From contig JAVBMC010000071.1 of NCBI GenBank assembly GCA_031552845.1, positions 1 to 39,680 on the forward strand: a stretch of 39,680 nucleotides of DNA, in the 5' to 3' direction. The stretch comes from JAVBMC01 sp031552845. GTDB taxonomy: Bacteria; Verrucomicrobiota; Kiritimatiellia; RFP12; DVOR01. Positions 30,457 to 39,607 of the stretch are shown piece by piece; position 1 is the stretch's first letter; each line of letters starts with the position of its first letter. The notes under the pieces were generated by a model that ran no database searches, was not told where the DNA came from, and saw nothing but the letters and a program-made list of their open reading frames with translations. The translations under genes were made by a program, and so were the position numbers.

Positions 30457-31623
30457 CTAACTCGCCGCCTTCTGTTGTGCATAGTCTTGCAGCAAGCCAA
30501 GGCTGACAACGGCCTGCACGGCGAAGGTGCGGGGTTGCAGCAGCGTGAGGTCGGCGAAGTAGCCTTCGGTGATGCGGCCGAATCCTTTGCGGCCTTGCTC
30601 AGTTGCTTGGTTGAGGGATGTTGTTTTGATGAGCTGGTTGAGCGGTATGTCGGTGATTTCGTAGACGTTGCGGAGTGCCTCGTTCATGCGCAGCACGGAG
30701 CCTGCCAGTGCATTATTTGATGCTAAGCGGGCTTGGCCGTCTTTGACAATCACATCCAGCCCGCCCAATGTCGATGCGCCGTCGGGCATATGGCTGGCGC
30801 GCATGGAGTCGGTAATCAGCGCGATCTTTTCAAGCGGCTTTGTTTTGAAGATGAGCTTGATCATCTCCGGACAGAGGTGTATCTTGTCGCAGATGAGTTC
30901 AATAGTCACATCGTCCAACAGCAGGCCTCCGCCGACAAGTCCAATGTCACGATGATGCAGGGGGGACATTTGGTTGCAGAAGTGCGTCAGATGGCGTACA
31001 TGGCCATGTCGCTTTCCGGCAAACTCCGCAAAGGTGGCTTTCGAGTGCCCGCACGATGCAATAATGCCTTCGCGGTTTAACAGCTCGCCAAATTCGGCGC
31101 CGCCTTCGACTTCCACGGCATAGGTTACTTGGGAGATTGGCGCAACCTCCTTTAGGCGTTGGACCTCGCGGATGTCGGGCTTGCGGACATAGGCCGGATT
31201 CTGCGCACCCATGCATTCGCAGGAAATAAAAGGCCCTTCCAAATGCACGCCCCAAATACGGCTGTAACGGTTGTCATAGGCGGCGATGTTTTGCAGGGCA
31301 GTCACCAACTGCTCCTCGGGCAAGGTGAGGGTCGTCGGCGAGAACTGCGTACAGCCCTCGGCTATCTTAGCCTTAGCCACGCGCACAATCGCTTCAGGAT
31401 CGGGGTCGCTGATATCTGCACCCGCGGCACCGTGCGTATGAATGTCGATGAACCCCGGCATCAGCCAAGCGCCGTTTGCGTCGTGCTCCCACTCGGCTTT
31501 AGGCAGGCGTTTGGGGTTGCCATAGTAGACGCCGGAGATCCGCTTGCCTTCAATAAAGATGGCGCCGCGGCGTTCCGGTTCATCCGGAGTTACAAGAACA
31601 GCGTTGTAAATCAAACCAGTCAT
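30457..31623 (-). CDS. nagA: N-acetylglucosamine-6-phosphate deacetylase
   Basis: The enzyme hydrolyses GlcNAc-6-P to GlcN-6-P and acetate. It has 388 residues, the usual length, from the ATG at 31623; an earlier frame start would run past the stop of the upstream gene. The amidohydrolase metal motif is GFIDIHTHG, the metal-ligand Glu is in GVHLEGPFI, His residues are in SCGHSKATF and RHLTHFCNQMSPLHHR, and the catalytic Asp is in LITDSMRA. The C-terminal half of the gene has a G-rich plus strand, unlike the rest of the operon. It is the last of seven co-directional genes and follows the TIM-barrel gene by 4 bases. Confidence 0.95.
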   Translation of the reverse strand: MTGLIYNAVLVTPDEPERRGAIFIEGKRISGVYYGNPKRLPKAEWEHDANGAWLMPGFIDIHTHGAAGADISDPDPEAIVRVAKAKIAEGCTQFSPTTLTLPEEQLVTALQNIAAYDNRYSRIWGVHLEGPFISCECMGAQNPAYVRKPDIREVQRLKEVAPISQVTYAVEVEGGAEFGELLNREGIIASCGHSKATFAEFAGKRHGHVRHLTHFCNQMSPLHHRDIGLVGGGLLLDDVTIELICDKIHLCPEMIKLIFKTKPLEKIALITDSMRASHMPDGASTLGGLDVIVKDGQARLASNNALAGSVLRMNEALRNVYEITDIPLNQLIKTTSLNQATEQGRKGFGRITEGYFADLTLLQPRTFAVQAVVSLGLLQDYAQQKAAS

Positions 31624-31627
31624 CGAT

Positions 31628-32443
31628 TTAGACCTCAACCAGCCGTGACACGGCTAAAGCAATATCTTCTTGGCGCTGCGTGCCTGCTTCACGCTCTATC
31701 GCGAGCGCACCGGCAAAGTTCACCTCGCCCAGCACATCCAAGAACGCACGGACGCCGACCTCACCATCGCCCCACGGCACTTCGGAGCCCCACGTGCCGG
31801 GAATCTTGGTGCGCACGGCATCCTTGATATGCACATGCCGGATAAACGGCGCCAAGACGCGGACTGCATCAATGGGATTATCCTTGTTGTAAAGAATCAT
31901 GTTGGCCGGATCGAAGTTCAGCCCGACGTTCATGCGGTTGACAGCTTTCAAAAACTCCAACAGCTCAGCTGCAGTCTCCTGTCCTGTCTCCAGCAGAAGC
32001 GTCAGCCCCTGCTTGTTGGCATAATCCGCCAGCAGAAGCGTACGTTCAATCAGCTTCTGCGCGCCCTGCGGATTGGCGTGATCGAGAAAGCCTGCATGCA
32101 ATGAAATAAACGGCACGCCTAACTCGCGAGTCAAATCAGCCGCACGGTAAAATGCAGTACGGGCAGTTTCCCAATGTTCATCAGGGACAATGCCGCCGGT
32201 CTTCTGAATTGTCTCCAGCGTGCTGTAGTCCTCGTGATCAAAGCTCAGCATAGTCGAAGTAATCGTCCACGTTTGTTTGCGCACGAAATCGACATAAGCT
32301 CCGCCGTCGGCTCCCAGAGCCGGACTCAGCGCCAAGTGAATGTGCTCAATCTCAAGGGCAACCATCGCCTCGGCAACAGCTCCGATATCTTTTTGAAACG
32401 ACCAACTGCAGGCCCCTATCGGCCTTCCACGGCATTGCTTCAT
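31628..32443 (-). CDS. Sugar phosphate isomerase/epimerase (xylose isomerase-like TIM barrel)
   Basis: This 271-residue protein is of usual length for the family. It has an IGACSWSF start, EHIHLAL, FISLHAGF, LLLETGQ (metal Glu), VGLNFDPANM (metal Asp), RHVHIKDA (metal His) and a final ALAIERE (metal Glu). The family includes inosose and hydroxypyruvate isomerases and sugar epimerases with a divalent metal; the substrate is unknown. The start overlaps the stop of the Gfo/Idh gene by 4 bases (ATGA), so the pair is translationally coupled, a frequent pairing in sugar operons. It probably converts a sugar acid or keto-sugar made by the oxidoreductase. Confidence 0.9.
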   Translation of the reverse strand: MKQCRGRPIGACSWSFQKDIGAVAEAMVALEIEHIHLALSPALGADGGAYVDFVRKQTWTITSTMLSFDHEDYSTLETIQKTGGIVPDEHWETARTAFYRAADLTRELGVPFISLHAGFLDHANPQGAQKLIERTLLLADYANKQGLTLLLETGQETAAELLEFLKAVNRMNVGLNFDPANMILYNKDNPIDAVRVLAPFIRHVHIKDAVRTKIPGTWGSEVPWGDGEVGVRAFLDVLGEVNFAGALAIEREAGTQRQEDIALAVSRLVEV

Positions 32444-33456
32444 AAGAACACCCTCCTCCCTGTCTTTGCGGCCTTGGACTCAGCCTCTACCAAACGCACG
32501 GACTCATACGAACTCTCTGGCGTGACGGTCTTTTCGACAGACTGCCCGGAGATTAACTTCAAGAACCAGCGGATCTCATGCTCGTAACCATCGCCTGCCG
32601 GAATCTTGGGCACGAACGGCTTCTTGCCCTGCGGAAAAACGGTCAGCGGTTCGGCAGCGCGGGTATCAAACACGACAGCCGCCTTCTCAAACGTCACTAC
32701 ATAACGCGCACCAAAACCAAAGGAATCAGGCATAGCCCAGCTTGCACTGGCGGAGACCACTTTATCAGCATACGCATACAGAGTAGCTTGATGGTTCACC
32801 AATCCCGTGGGTGCCGCATGAGTCGAGCTGACGACCGACTCGGGCAAGCCAAACAAATGCTGCACCATGTCGGTATCGTGGATATGCAAATCCAACCCCA
32901 TCCCACCGCTCTTGTTTTCATCCTGCAGCCAATTGCCTTTGCACCAGCCCGGCAATGCGCTCAAACGGTCAAACGATGCCGCAACTACCGCACCATATTT
33001 CTTGCTATCGACCAGTTGCTTCAAATACACATAGGCAGGCCAGAAGCGCAGGCAGTGGGCAATGGCCAGATGTGTTCCCTTCGGCGCGCGCACTGCTCCG
33101 GCGAGCATGGCTTTGCACTCTTTGGTATTGCGCGCCATGGGCTTCTCGCACAGCACATGCACGCCGCGCTTGAGAGCGGCCAGCGTGTAGGGCAAGTGCA
33201 GAGGCGTCGGCAATGTAATCGACACCGCATCGGGGCGGGCTTCATCAAGCATCTGCTCAAAGTCAGAGAACAACGCCACCTTTGAAAAGTCCGACGTCTG
33301 GTCGGCTCCAGCGATGTTACCCTTTGCCGCCGCTTTGAACTGCGACAAGTCGGCATCACAAAGCGCCGTCACGCTCGCCCCCTTCATTTTACTCCAGACG
33401 GAATAGTGCATCCGCCCCATAAAACCAAACCCGGCAATTGCGATACGGCGCTTCAT
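32440..33456 (-). CDS. Gfo/Idh/MocA family oxidoreductase
   Basis: The protein has 338 residues from the ATG at 33456, chosen because AGGAGG lies 4 bases upstream and the Rossmann start KRRIAIAGFGFMGRMHY follows at once. CEKPMARN, with the family's catalytic Lys, is near residue 95. MGLDLHIHDTDMVQHLFG around 180 carries the His/Asp pair. The family uses NAD(P) to oxidise or reduce sugars, inositols or glycosides; some members act on N-acetylhexosamine derivatives. Its place between NagB and the epimerase suggests a sugar-oxidising side branch in the same operon. The 3' end overlaps the epimerase gene by 4 bases. Confidence 0.92.
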   Translation of the reverse strand: MKRRIAIAGFGFMGRMHYSVWSKMKGASVTALCDADLSQFKAAAKGNIAGADQTSDFSKVALFSDFEQMLDEARPDAVSITLPTPLHLPYTLAALKRGVHVLCEKPMARNTKECKAMLAGAVRAPKGTHLAIAHCLRFWPAYVYLKQLVDSKKYGAVVAASFDRLSALPGWCKGNWLQDENKSGGMGLDLHIHDTDMVQHLFGLPESVVSSTHAAPTGLVNHQATLYAYADKVVSASASWAMPDSFGFGARYVVTFEKAAVVFDTRAAEPLTVFPQGKKPFVPKIPAGDGYEHEIRWFLKLISGQSVEKTVTPESSYESVRLVEAESKAAKTGRRVFL

Positions 33457-33472
33457 GATACCTCCTGTTATT

Positions 33473-34204
33473 TTAGAGTTTCGCTGCGGCGGCTTCGTCG
33501 ACGATGACAACGCAATCTTTGTGGCGTTGCAAAGCCGAAGCCGGACACGCGGGGCTGACTTCTCCCTTGACCATGGCGAACACGGCGTCGGCCTTTCCGG
33601 TGCCAAAGGCAATCAACACGCACTTGCGTGCATCCATGATGGTTCCGATGCCCATCGTAATTGCCGAAGTCGGCACCTGCGACAAGTCGCCGTTGAAGAA
33701 CAAACGAGCGTTGTCCGCAATCGTCTGCTGCGTCAAATCCTGCGTGTGCGTGCGGCCATTCAGATCACATCCCGGCTCGTTGAAACCGATGTGCCCATTG
33801 CCGCCCAGTCCCAGCAACTGGATATCAATCCCGCCAGCGTCCACAATCGCCTTCTCGTAATCAGCGGCGGCCTTCACAAAATCATCAGCCCGTCCGGGCG
33901 GCAGCAAGCAAGCGCCCTTCGGCAAATCCACATGGTTGAACAGCTGCTCATGCATGAAATAGTCGTACGATTGGTCATGCGTCGGCGGCAGCCCGATATA
34001 TTCGTCCAAGTTAAATGTACGTACCTTGGCAAAGCTGATCTCGCCGCGTTTGCAAGCGGCCGCCAGCTCCTGATACATTAAAACGGGCGTGCTGCCCGTC
34101 GCCAGCCCCAAAACCGAAGCCGGCTTTGCCTTGAGCTGCTGGATGAAGATCTGCGCGGCGAGCGCGCTGCCCTCTTCTTTGGTCTTAACAACTTTCACTT
34201 CCAT
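33473..34204 (-). CDS. nagB: Glucosamine-6-phosphate deaminase
   Basis: The enzyme converts GlcN-6-P to fructose-6-P and ammonium. It has 243 residues, of the shorter bacterial NagB type that lacks the allosteric C-terminal extension of E. coli NagB. It has the phosphate loop LGLATGSTPVLMY, the NLDEYIGL motif with the active-site Asp, SYDYFMHEQLF, and GLGGNGHIGFNEPG. The start has AAGGAAG upstream and overlaps the end of the kinase gene by 20 bases, so translation is probably coupled. It lies three genes ahead of nagA in the same operon. Confidence 0.95.
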   Translation of the reverse strand: MEVKVVKTKEEGSALAAQIFIQQLKAKPASVLGLATGSTPVLMYQELAAACKRGEISFAKVRTFNLDEYIGLPPTHDQSYDYFMHEQLFNHVDLPKGACLLPPGRADDFVKAAADYEKAIVDAGGIDIQLLGLGGNGHIGFNEPGCDLNGRTHTQDLTQQTIADNARLFFNGDLSQVPTSAITMGIGTIMDARKCVLIAFGTGKADAVFAMVKGEVSPACPASALQRHKDCVVIVDEAAAAKL

Positions 34205-35282
34205 TGCACACTTCCTTAATGATGGATTCCATCTGTTCTGATTGCTCTTCCATACTCTGCGCCATCTTCTGTTGGACGCGGCATCGATCCAGATTCTGTC
34301 CCTCGCGGGCAATGTGGAAATACCGATCCCCGGACAGATAGTCCGTCAGAAAACGCACACCGATGATCATTGTAATCAAACGTGCAGAAAAAGCAAGCTC
34401 CTCTTTTTCCGCCGCCGTTAAAAATTTAGCAGCCGAACAATACCCCCCGGCAATCGCTTTGAAGAAAGTCACGTCACTGCGGACCTTTTCGAGGTCCTGC
34501 GAGTCCTCCGGCATCACCGCCGTACCCGAGCGGCACATGTCGCCGAAGTCATATAACGCCAGCCCCGGCATCACCGTATCCAAGTCAATCACGCAGATTC
34601 CGCGCCCGGTTGCATCGTCCAACATGATGTTATTCAGCTTCGTATCGTTATGAGTGATACGCTCCGGAATCTCTCCGCACGCCTGCCGGTCCAGCAAATG
34701 TGAGAACTGTTCCGCCCGCTGTTCAAAGAAGGCGATCTGAGGCTTTACTCCTGCGGCTCGATTGAATTCGTCCTTGTGCAACGCCGCCTGAAAAGCCTCA
34801 AACCGTTTGACGCCGTGATGGAAGCCGGGGATGGTCTCATGCAAACGCGGCTCGGGAAAGTCCGCCAGCAGATTCTGAAACGCCGCGAACGACCGCCCTA
34901 CCTCAAACGCCTGCTCTGGCGTCTGCATCGTATCAAACGTACGCGCCTTCACAATGAACAAATACATGCGCCACCAGTTACCGTCATCATCCTGCCAATA
35001 CGGCTTGCCAGCCAACGCCGGCACAATCGTCAGCGCACCGCGCGAAGCATCGGGCGCATCACCCAGCTTCCCGGCAACATGCTGCGTCACGCGCAGGATA
35101 TTCTCCTGTACCTGATCCGGGTGCTTAAAGACATTGTGATTGATCCGCTGCAGCAGGTACGGCACCTCCGTCCCTGCGACATTGCAAACCACCTTATACG
35201 TGTCGTTGATGTGCCCGGTGCCATAACGCTCGCCGGACACATAATCGCCAAATATCTGAAAGTGTTGTATAACGTGTTTCAT
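34185..35282 (-). CDS. NahK-like N-acetylhexosamine 1-kinase (phosphotransferase family)
   Basis: This 365-residue protein has the aminoglycoside-phosphotransferase-like fold. The catalytic loop is ITHNDTKLNNIMLDD, and the metal Asp is in CVIDLDTVMPGLALYDFGD. These blocks are characteristic of the bifidobacterial NahK group, which phosphorylates GlcNAc and GalNAc at C1 (from memory of that family). The start region GYGTGHIN-like (ERYGTGHINDTY) is also typical. NahK usually feeds UDP-GlcNAc/GalNAc or lacto-N-biose salvage, whereas the rest of this operon uses 6-phosphates, so two fates for the sugar are suggested. It starts 1 base after the symporter stop and has no clear ribosome-binding site of its own. 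Confidence 0.85.
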   Translation of the reverse strand: MKHVIQHFQIFGDYVSGERYGTGHINDTYKVVCNVAGTEVPYLLQRINHNVFKHPDQVQENILRVTQHVAGKLGDAPDASRGALTIVPALAGKPYWQDDDGNWWRMYLFIVKARTFDTMQTPEQAFEVGRSFAAFQNLLADFPEPRLHETIPGFHHGVKRFEAFQAALHKDEFNRAAGVKPQIAFFEQRAEQFSHLLDRQACGEIPERITHNDTKLNNIMLDDATGRGICVIDLDTVMPGLALYDFGDMCRSGTAVMPEDSQDLEKVRSDVTFFKAIAGGYCSAAKFLTAAEKEELAFSARLITMIIGVRFLTDYLSGDRYFHIAREGQNLDRCRVQQKMAQSMEEQSEQMESIIKEVCNGSESC

Positions 35283-35283
35283 C

Positions 35284-37341
35284 TTACGACAGCTTCACTT
35301 TCTTTGAAGCCTTCAACAACAAACACGTCGATACAAAGGAGAACGCCAGCAGTCCGCAGCCAATCCAACAATCGCCATAGATAATCCGCCCCGCGCCGAA
35401 CAACGCCGACCAAATCGCCGCACAGCCGAACACCATGCACAAGATACCGGCGGGCAAATCCCAGCCCTGCGCCTCTTGCCCGACATCCTTTTCGAAGCGC
35501 CGCCAGCCCGGCCCGCCTGCACGAATCTTACGGCAGAACGATGCGAGCACAGCCTCATCCTCCGGCGGCGTCAGACAGGTGACCAGCAGCCAGCTAACCG
35601 TCGTAACGCAAATACCAATCACCAACGCCCAGGAACTAAAGTCCATGATGCGCAGCAGTCCCGCTTCGCGGAACGCCTCCGGCATTCCCAGTGCCGGCGC
35701 ACCCCACTGGAAGAAGCACGCCATCAGGAACGAAATCGCCATCGCCGAAATTTCACTGTAGGCGTTGATACGCCACCAGAACCAACGCAGGATATAAATC
35801 AACCCCGTCCCCGCGCCGACTTGCAAGAGGATGTTGAAAGAATCCTTCGCGTTACGCATCCACAACGCCACCAATGCCGAGAGCAACAACAGCGACAGCA
35901 TCGCCAACCGCCCGACCAAGACCGCCTTCGCGGGTGAACAGTTGCGGTTCACAAAGCGCACATAGAAATCCTGCACGAAGTAGGACGAACCCCAGTTCAG
36001 ATGTGTTGCAATCGTCGACATATACGCCGCAATGAGCGACGCGATGATCAACCCAAGCCAGCCCTTCGGCATTTTCGAGATCATCGCCGGGTAGGCAATG
36101 TCGTGCCGCAGGAACTGCTCATCTACCTTCGGAAATGCCTGCTTCAAACCGGCTAGCTGCTCCTTCGCAAAGTAATACTTCGCTGCGGTCTCGCGATCCT
36201 GCGGCGCCATTGCCGCACGGTTCACCTCATACTGCTTCACCAACGGCGCATTCGCCGGAGCCGCCCACCAAGCCTTCGCCTCTGCAACAGTCGGCCCTGC
36301 CGCCGCGGCCTGCATATACTCCACCTTCGCCGCCTCGCCTGTTGGCGCATTCTTGCTGAGCCAATCGCGCGCAAAGGTCGCGTTGTCCAGCGGGAACTGT
36401 GTCAGCGAAACCAACGCCACGATAATCCACGGCCACGGACGCACCGCATAGTGCAGGAAGTTGAACAGCAACGTCGCGCCCACTGCATTCTTTTCATCTT
36501 TGGCCGACAGCATCCGCTGCGCGATATATCCGCCGCCGCCCGGCTCGCTGCCCGGATACCAAACGTTCCACCACTGCACCGCTACCGGCAGAATGAGAAT
36601 CGTCACCACCTGTGACCAATCGCCATCCACCACGCGCGGGAAGAGCGTCATCTTCTCCTGCACGCTCGGATTGCTGAACAGCTCTCCTAGCGACCCCACA
36701 TGCCCGACCGAGTCACTCGCCACCGCATAATACGCCGCGAAGAAGGCCCCCGCCATCGCCACTAAATATTGAAAGAAGTCCGCCCAGATCGACCCCGTCA
36801 AACCGCCGAGCGTCGCATACACCGCCACACCCGCCATGCCCACGACGAGCGACATAATCGGCGAGAGTCCGAACATCACCTGCCCGATCTTAATCGCCGC
36901 CAGCGACACTGTCGCCATAATCAGCACGTTAAAGACTATACCTAAGTACAGCGAGCGGAATCCCCGCAAGAACGCCGCAGGCCTCCCGCTATAACGGATC
37001 TCATAAAAGCCCAAATCCGTATCTAACGCCGAACGCCGCCATAGCTTCGCATAAACGAACACCGTCAGCATGCCCGTCAGCAGAAACGCCCACCACGCCC
37101 AGTTGCCCGACACCCCCTGCGTGCGCACGATGTCCGTCACCAAGTTCGGCGTATCGCACGAAAAGGTACACGCCACCATCGATACCCCCAGCAGCCACCA
37201 CGGCATCGTCCGCCCCGAGAGGAAGAAGTCCGCTGCATTACGCTTCGAGAACAACGCCGCCGACGAACCAATCCCCACCACCATCAGCAGAAACACAACG
37301 ATGATCGCCCAATCCAGTGCCGCAATATTTACCAGATTCAT
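35284..37341 (-). CDS. Sodium:solute symporter (SSS family), probable sugar uptake
   Basis: This 685-residue transporter has about 13-15 membrane helices. The SSS signature is clear: FFLSGRTMPWWLLGVSMVACTFSCDTPN early on, then GFYEIRYSG, and later AYMSTIATHLNWGSSYFVQDFYVRF with the Na+-site serines. A soluble insert of ~110 residues (about 310-420, rich in Ala, Lys and Glu) lies between helices, and the C-terminus is extended by ~100 residues with two more helices. Similar large symporters accompany sugar catabolic genes in Verrucomicrobiota and Planctomycetota. An AAGGGA site lies about 6 bases before the ATG. It sits second in the operon after the ROK-like kinase. Confidence 0.92.
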   Translation of the reverse strand: MNLVNIAALDWAIIVVFLLMVVGIGSSAALFSKRNAADFFLSGRTMPWWLLGVSMVACTFSCDTPNLVTDIVRTQGVSGNWAWWAFLLTGMLTVFVYAKLWRRSALDTDLGFYEIRYSGRPAAFLRGFRSLYLGIVFNVLIMATVSLAAIKIGQVMFGLSPIMSLVVGMAGVAVYATLGGLTGSIWADFFQYLVAMAGAFFAAYYAVASDSVGHVGSLGELFSNPSVQEKMTLFPRVVDGDWSQVVTILILPVAVQWWNVWYPGSEPGGGGYIAQRMLSAKDEKNAVGATLLFNFLHYAVRPWPWIIVALVSLTQFPLDNATFARDWLSKNAPTGEAAKVEYMQAAAAGPTVAEAKAWWAAPANAPLVKQYEVNRAAMAPQDRETAAKYYFAKEQLAGLKQAFPKVDEQFLRHDIAYPAMISKMPKGWLGLIIASLIAAYMSTIATHLNWGSSYFVQDFYVRFVNRNCSPAKAVLVGRLAMLSLLLLSALVALWMRNAKDSFNILLQVGAGTGLIYILRWFWWRINAYSEISAMAISFLMACFFQWGAPALGMPEAFREAGLLRIMDFSSWALVIGICVTTVSWLLVTCLTPPEDEAVLASFCRKIRAGGPGWRRFEKDVGQEAQGWDLPAGILCMVFGCAAIWSALFGAGRIIYGDCWIGCGLLAFSFVSTCLLLKASKKVKLS

Positions 37342-37352
37342 ATCTTATCCCT

Positions 37353-38717
37353 TCACTGCCTCAAGCTCGGCAAACTCGCCGCCGCGGCCGCTTGACCCAC
37401 GCGCCGCGCACGTTCATCCGGCGTAAACAAACGCACAGCCTCCGCCACCTGCGGGAACTCCGTCTGCAACACCTCATTCGCCTTCGCCAAAATCATATCG
37501 CCGCCCTCGCCGGACATCACGCGTCCCAACAGCATCAAGTGCGAGTAATCATAAAACTCCGCATACCACGGCACCGCATAACCCAAGTAAATGCCAATCG
37601 CGTCATACACCTCCCGCGCCAAAGCATCCCCCTGTGGCATCTTCGCCTGAATCACCTTCAACCGCTCTGGCAGCCCCATCTCCTGCGGGAACGTCTCACC
37701 CCCCGCCAACGCCAGCTTGTTCACTGCCTGCTGCGAGAAGTACAAAGCCCCCACCCCTGCATCGCCCGACCACTCATCTGCCGCGGCCGCAACATTCAAA
37801 TCCACCGGTGCAAAAGCCAGCTCATTCAAGCGCCCCGTCAAATGTCCATGCTGATCCAAGAACCCCACCGCTTCGCTCGAACCCATCGCAAGACCAATCA
37901 CGCCCTTCACGCCCAATGACAGCGCCCCGGCCAAAGCCGACACATCCCCATCATTCGCCACCTCCAGCGGCACGCCCCACTCCTTCTGCAGGCGCAAGAA
38001 CAACCCCGCTGCCTCGGCATACCGTGCCTCCGGAATCGAACGGAACAACGACGCCACGCGGATCTGATTATCCACCACCACGCCCGCCGAACTCCCGCCA
38101 ATCGCATCCACCCGTGGCAGCTTCGACGCCGCCAGCTTCAAGCCATCGCGTAGCTTTATATAATGATACTCCGGGTCAGCCTCCACGCGCGGATTCCACG
38201 GCAGCTCATCGCTCCAGATCACCTCGCCATCATGCATCGCCGCCAGCTTAAAGTCGCTCGCGCCCAAATCAAACCCGATGCGGCACCCGTCAAAGTAGCC
38301 ACCCAGCGGCATCCCCGCCTCCCGAGCCGCCGGCACCTCATCCGCCCCACACAACACAAACTCCGGCTCCCGCTGATACGCCTTCGCAAAGAAGTCGCAA
38401 TCAAATGTACGCGCACCTCCCTTTGCATACGCCGCCTTAATCCCCGCGCCAACCCCCTCCGGCGCCGCCAAGAAAACCCGCCAGCCCCCCGCCGACCACA
38501 GCAGGAACTTCACCACCCGCTCGGCCAGCCGCGCCACCCGTGCACTCCCCGTCAACGCCGCCGGAAACACAAACTCATACCGGCAGACATTCCCCCCGTC
38601 GCGCTCGCACGCCACAACCACCCGCTCCTGTGCCACCCCCAACGCCTCGCGCTTCAAAGCCGCCAATTCACAAACCGGTGCACCAAATGCCTGATCCAAG
38701 CTTGGTATAAAACGCAT
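37353..38717 (-). CDS. ROK/ASKHA-type sugar kinase-like protein
   Basis: The protein has 454 residues, longer than the ~300 of classical ROK kinases because of an N-terminal ~145-residue region. Then comes an ASKHA core: phosphate-1 IGFDLGASDFKLAAM, an interdomain GGSSAGVVV, the catalytic Asp region VANDGDVSALAGALSLGVKG and phosphate-2-like GLAMGSSEAVGFL. The ROK zinc motif (CxCGxxGC) is absent. It may be the GlcNAc 6-kinase feeding NagA; a regulator role is less likely since no HTH is visible. It is the first gene of the operon, with an AGGGGGAG ribosome-binding site 2 bases before the ATG and no strong promoter that I can identify. Confidence 0.75.
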   Translation of the reverse strand: MRFIPSLDQAFGAPVCELAALKREALGVAQERVVVACERDGGNVCRYEFVFPAALTGSARVARLAERVVKFLLWSAGGWRVFLAAPEGVGAGIKAAYAKGGARTFDCDFFAKAYQREPEFVLCGADEVPAAREAGMPLGGYFDGCRIGFDLGASDFKLAAMHDGEVIWSDELPWNPRVEADPEYHYIKLRDGLKLAASKLPRVDAIGGSSAGVVVDNQIRVASLFRSIPEARYAEAAGLFLRLQKEWGVPLEVANDGDVSALAGALSLGVKGVIGLAMGSSEAVGFLDQHGHLTGRLNELAFAPVDLNVAAAADEWSGDAGVGALYFSQQAVNKLALAGGETFPQEMGLPERLKVIQAKMPQGDALAREVYDAIGIYLGYAVPWYAEFYDYSHLMLLGRVMSGEGGDMILAKANEVLQTEFPQVAEAVRLFTPDERARRVGQAAAAASLPSLRQ

Positions 38718-38818
38718 AACTCCCCCTCTACACTAACAGGCAGCCCATCCCCCGGGACACGCCCTTAATAGCCATTAAACACCAACTCCCCAAAAGTTAC
38801 GAAAAAACGCCTCCTGCG

Positions 38819-39604
38819 CTACGCTAAATCCTCCTCGAACAGCCGCACCGCCTCAATCGACACCGCCCGCTTCGAGCCATTATCAATCTCGATAATCGCC
38901 CCCTCCAACACCGACGGCCCCGCCGCCACCTCAAACCGCGCCGGCACCCCCGTCAAAAACTTCTTCAACACCGGCTCCACCTGCCGCCCGATCACCGACA
39001 CCCTCGGCCCCGTCATCCCCAAGTCCGACAAATACGCCGTCCCCTTCGGCAACAGCTTTGCGTCGCTCGTCTGCACATGCGTGTGCGACCCCACCACTGC
39101 CGCCACCCGCCCATCCAAATACCACCCCATCGCCACCTTCTCGCTCGTCGCCTCCGCGTGAAAATCCACCAACACCGGTACACCCCCCGGCAGTACCTTA
39201 AGTACACGATCCATCGCCAAGAACGGACAATCCACCGGCCCCATAAACACCCGCCCCAAAACCGACACCACCGCCACATCCCCGAAGTTCGTATGAAACA
39301 CCGAATACCCCTGCCCCGGCACCCCCGCTGCAACATTCACCGGCCGCACCAGCCGCTGATCACACCCCGCCGGCTGCACAACCTCCCTCTGCCCCCACGT
39401 ATGATCCCCCAACGTCAACGCATCCGCCCCCGCGTCAAACAACTCCTTCGCCAACGCCAACGTAATCCCGCTCCCCGCTGCCGCATTCTCCGCATTCGCA
39501 ATCACCACATGTACGGCACCCTCCCGCCGCAGCTTCGCCACAGCCCTCCTAAACATCACCCGCCCCGGGCCCCCCACCAGAGCACCCGCGACCCAAATCC
39601 TCAT
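38819..39604 (-). CDS. ymdB: YmdB-type metallophosphoesterase with altered metal site
   Basis: The 261-residue protein is full length for YmdB (TIGR00282), a dinuclear-metal phosphoesterase reported to hydrolyse cyclic nucleotides. The alignment is clear: IANAENAAAGSGIT with E39 and N40, VDFHAEATSEK with H149, GSHTHVQTSD with H174 and H176. But the first metal ligand, normally Asp8 in GDxVG, is Ala8 (AGALVG), and Asn67 of the LGNHTW motif is Asp. The enzyme could be inactive or use a different metal arrangement. ATG at 39604 is preferred over an adjacent GTG. The gene's 5' end is within 80 bases of a poor-quality sequence end, so a base-call error affecting residue 8 is possible. Confidence 0.85.
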   Translation of the reverse strand: MRIWVAGALVGGPGRVMFRRAVAKLRREGAVHVVIANAENAAAGSGITLALAKELFDAGADALTLGDHTWGQREVVQPAGCDQRLVRPVNVAAGVPGQGYSVFHTNFGDVAVVSVLGRVFMGPVDCPFLAMDRVLKVLPGGVPVLVDFHAEATSEKVAMGWYLDGRVAAVVGSHTHVQTSDAKLLPKGTAYLSDLGMTGPRVSVIGRQVEPVLKKFLTGVPARFEVAAGPSVLEGAIIEIDNGSKRAVSIEAVRLFEEDLA

Positions 39605-39607
39605 CAC

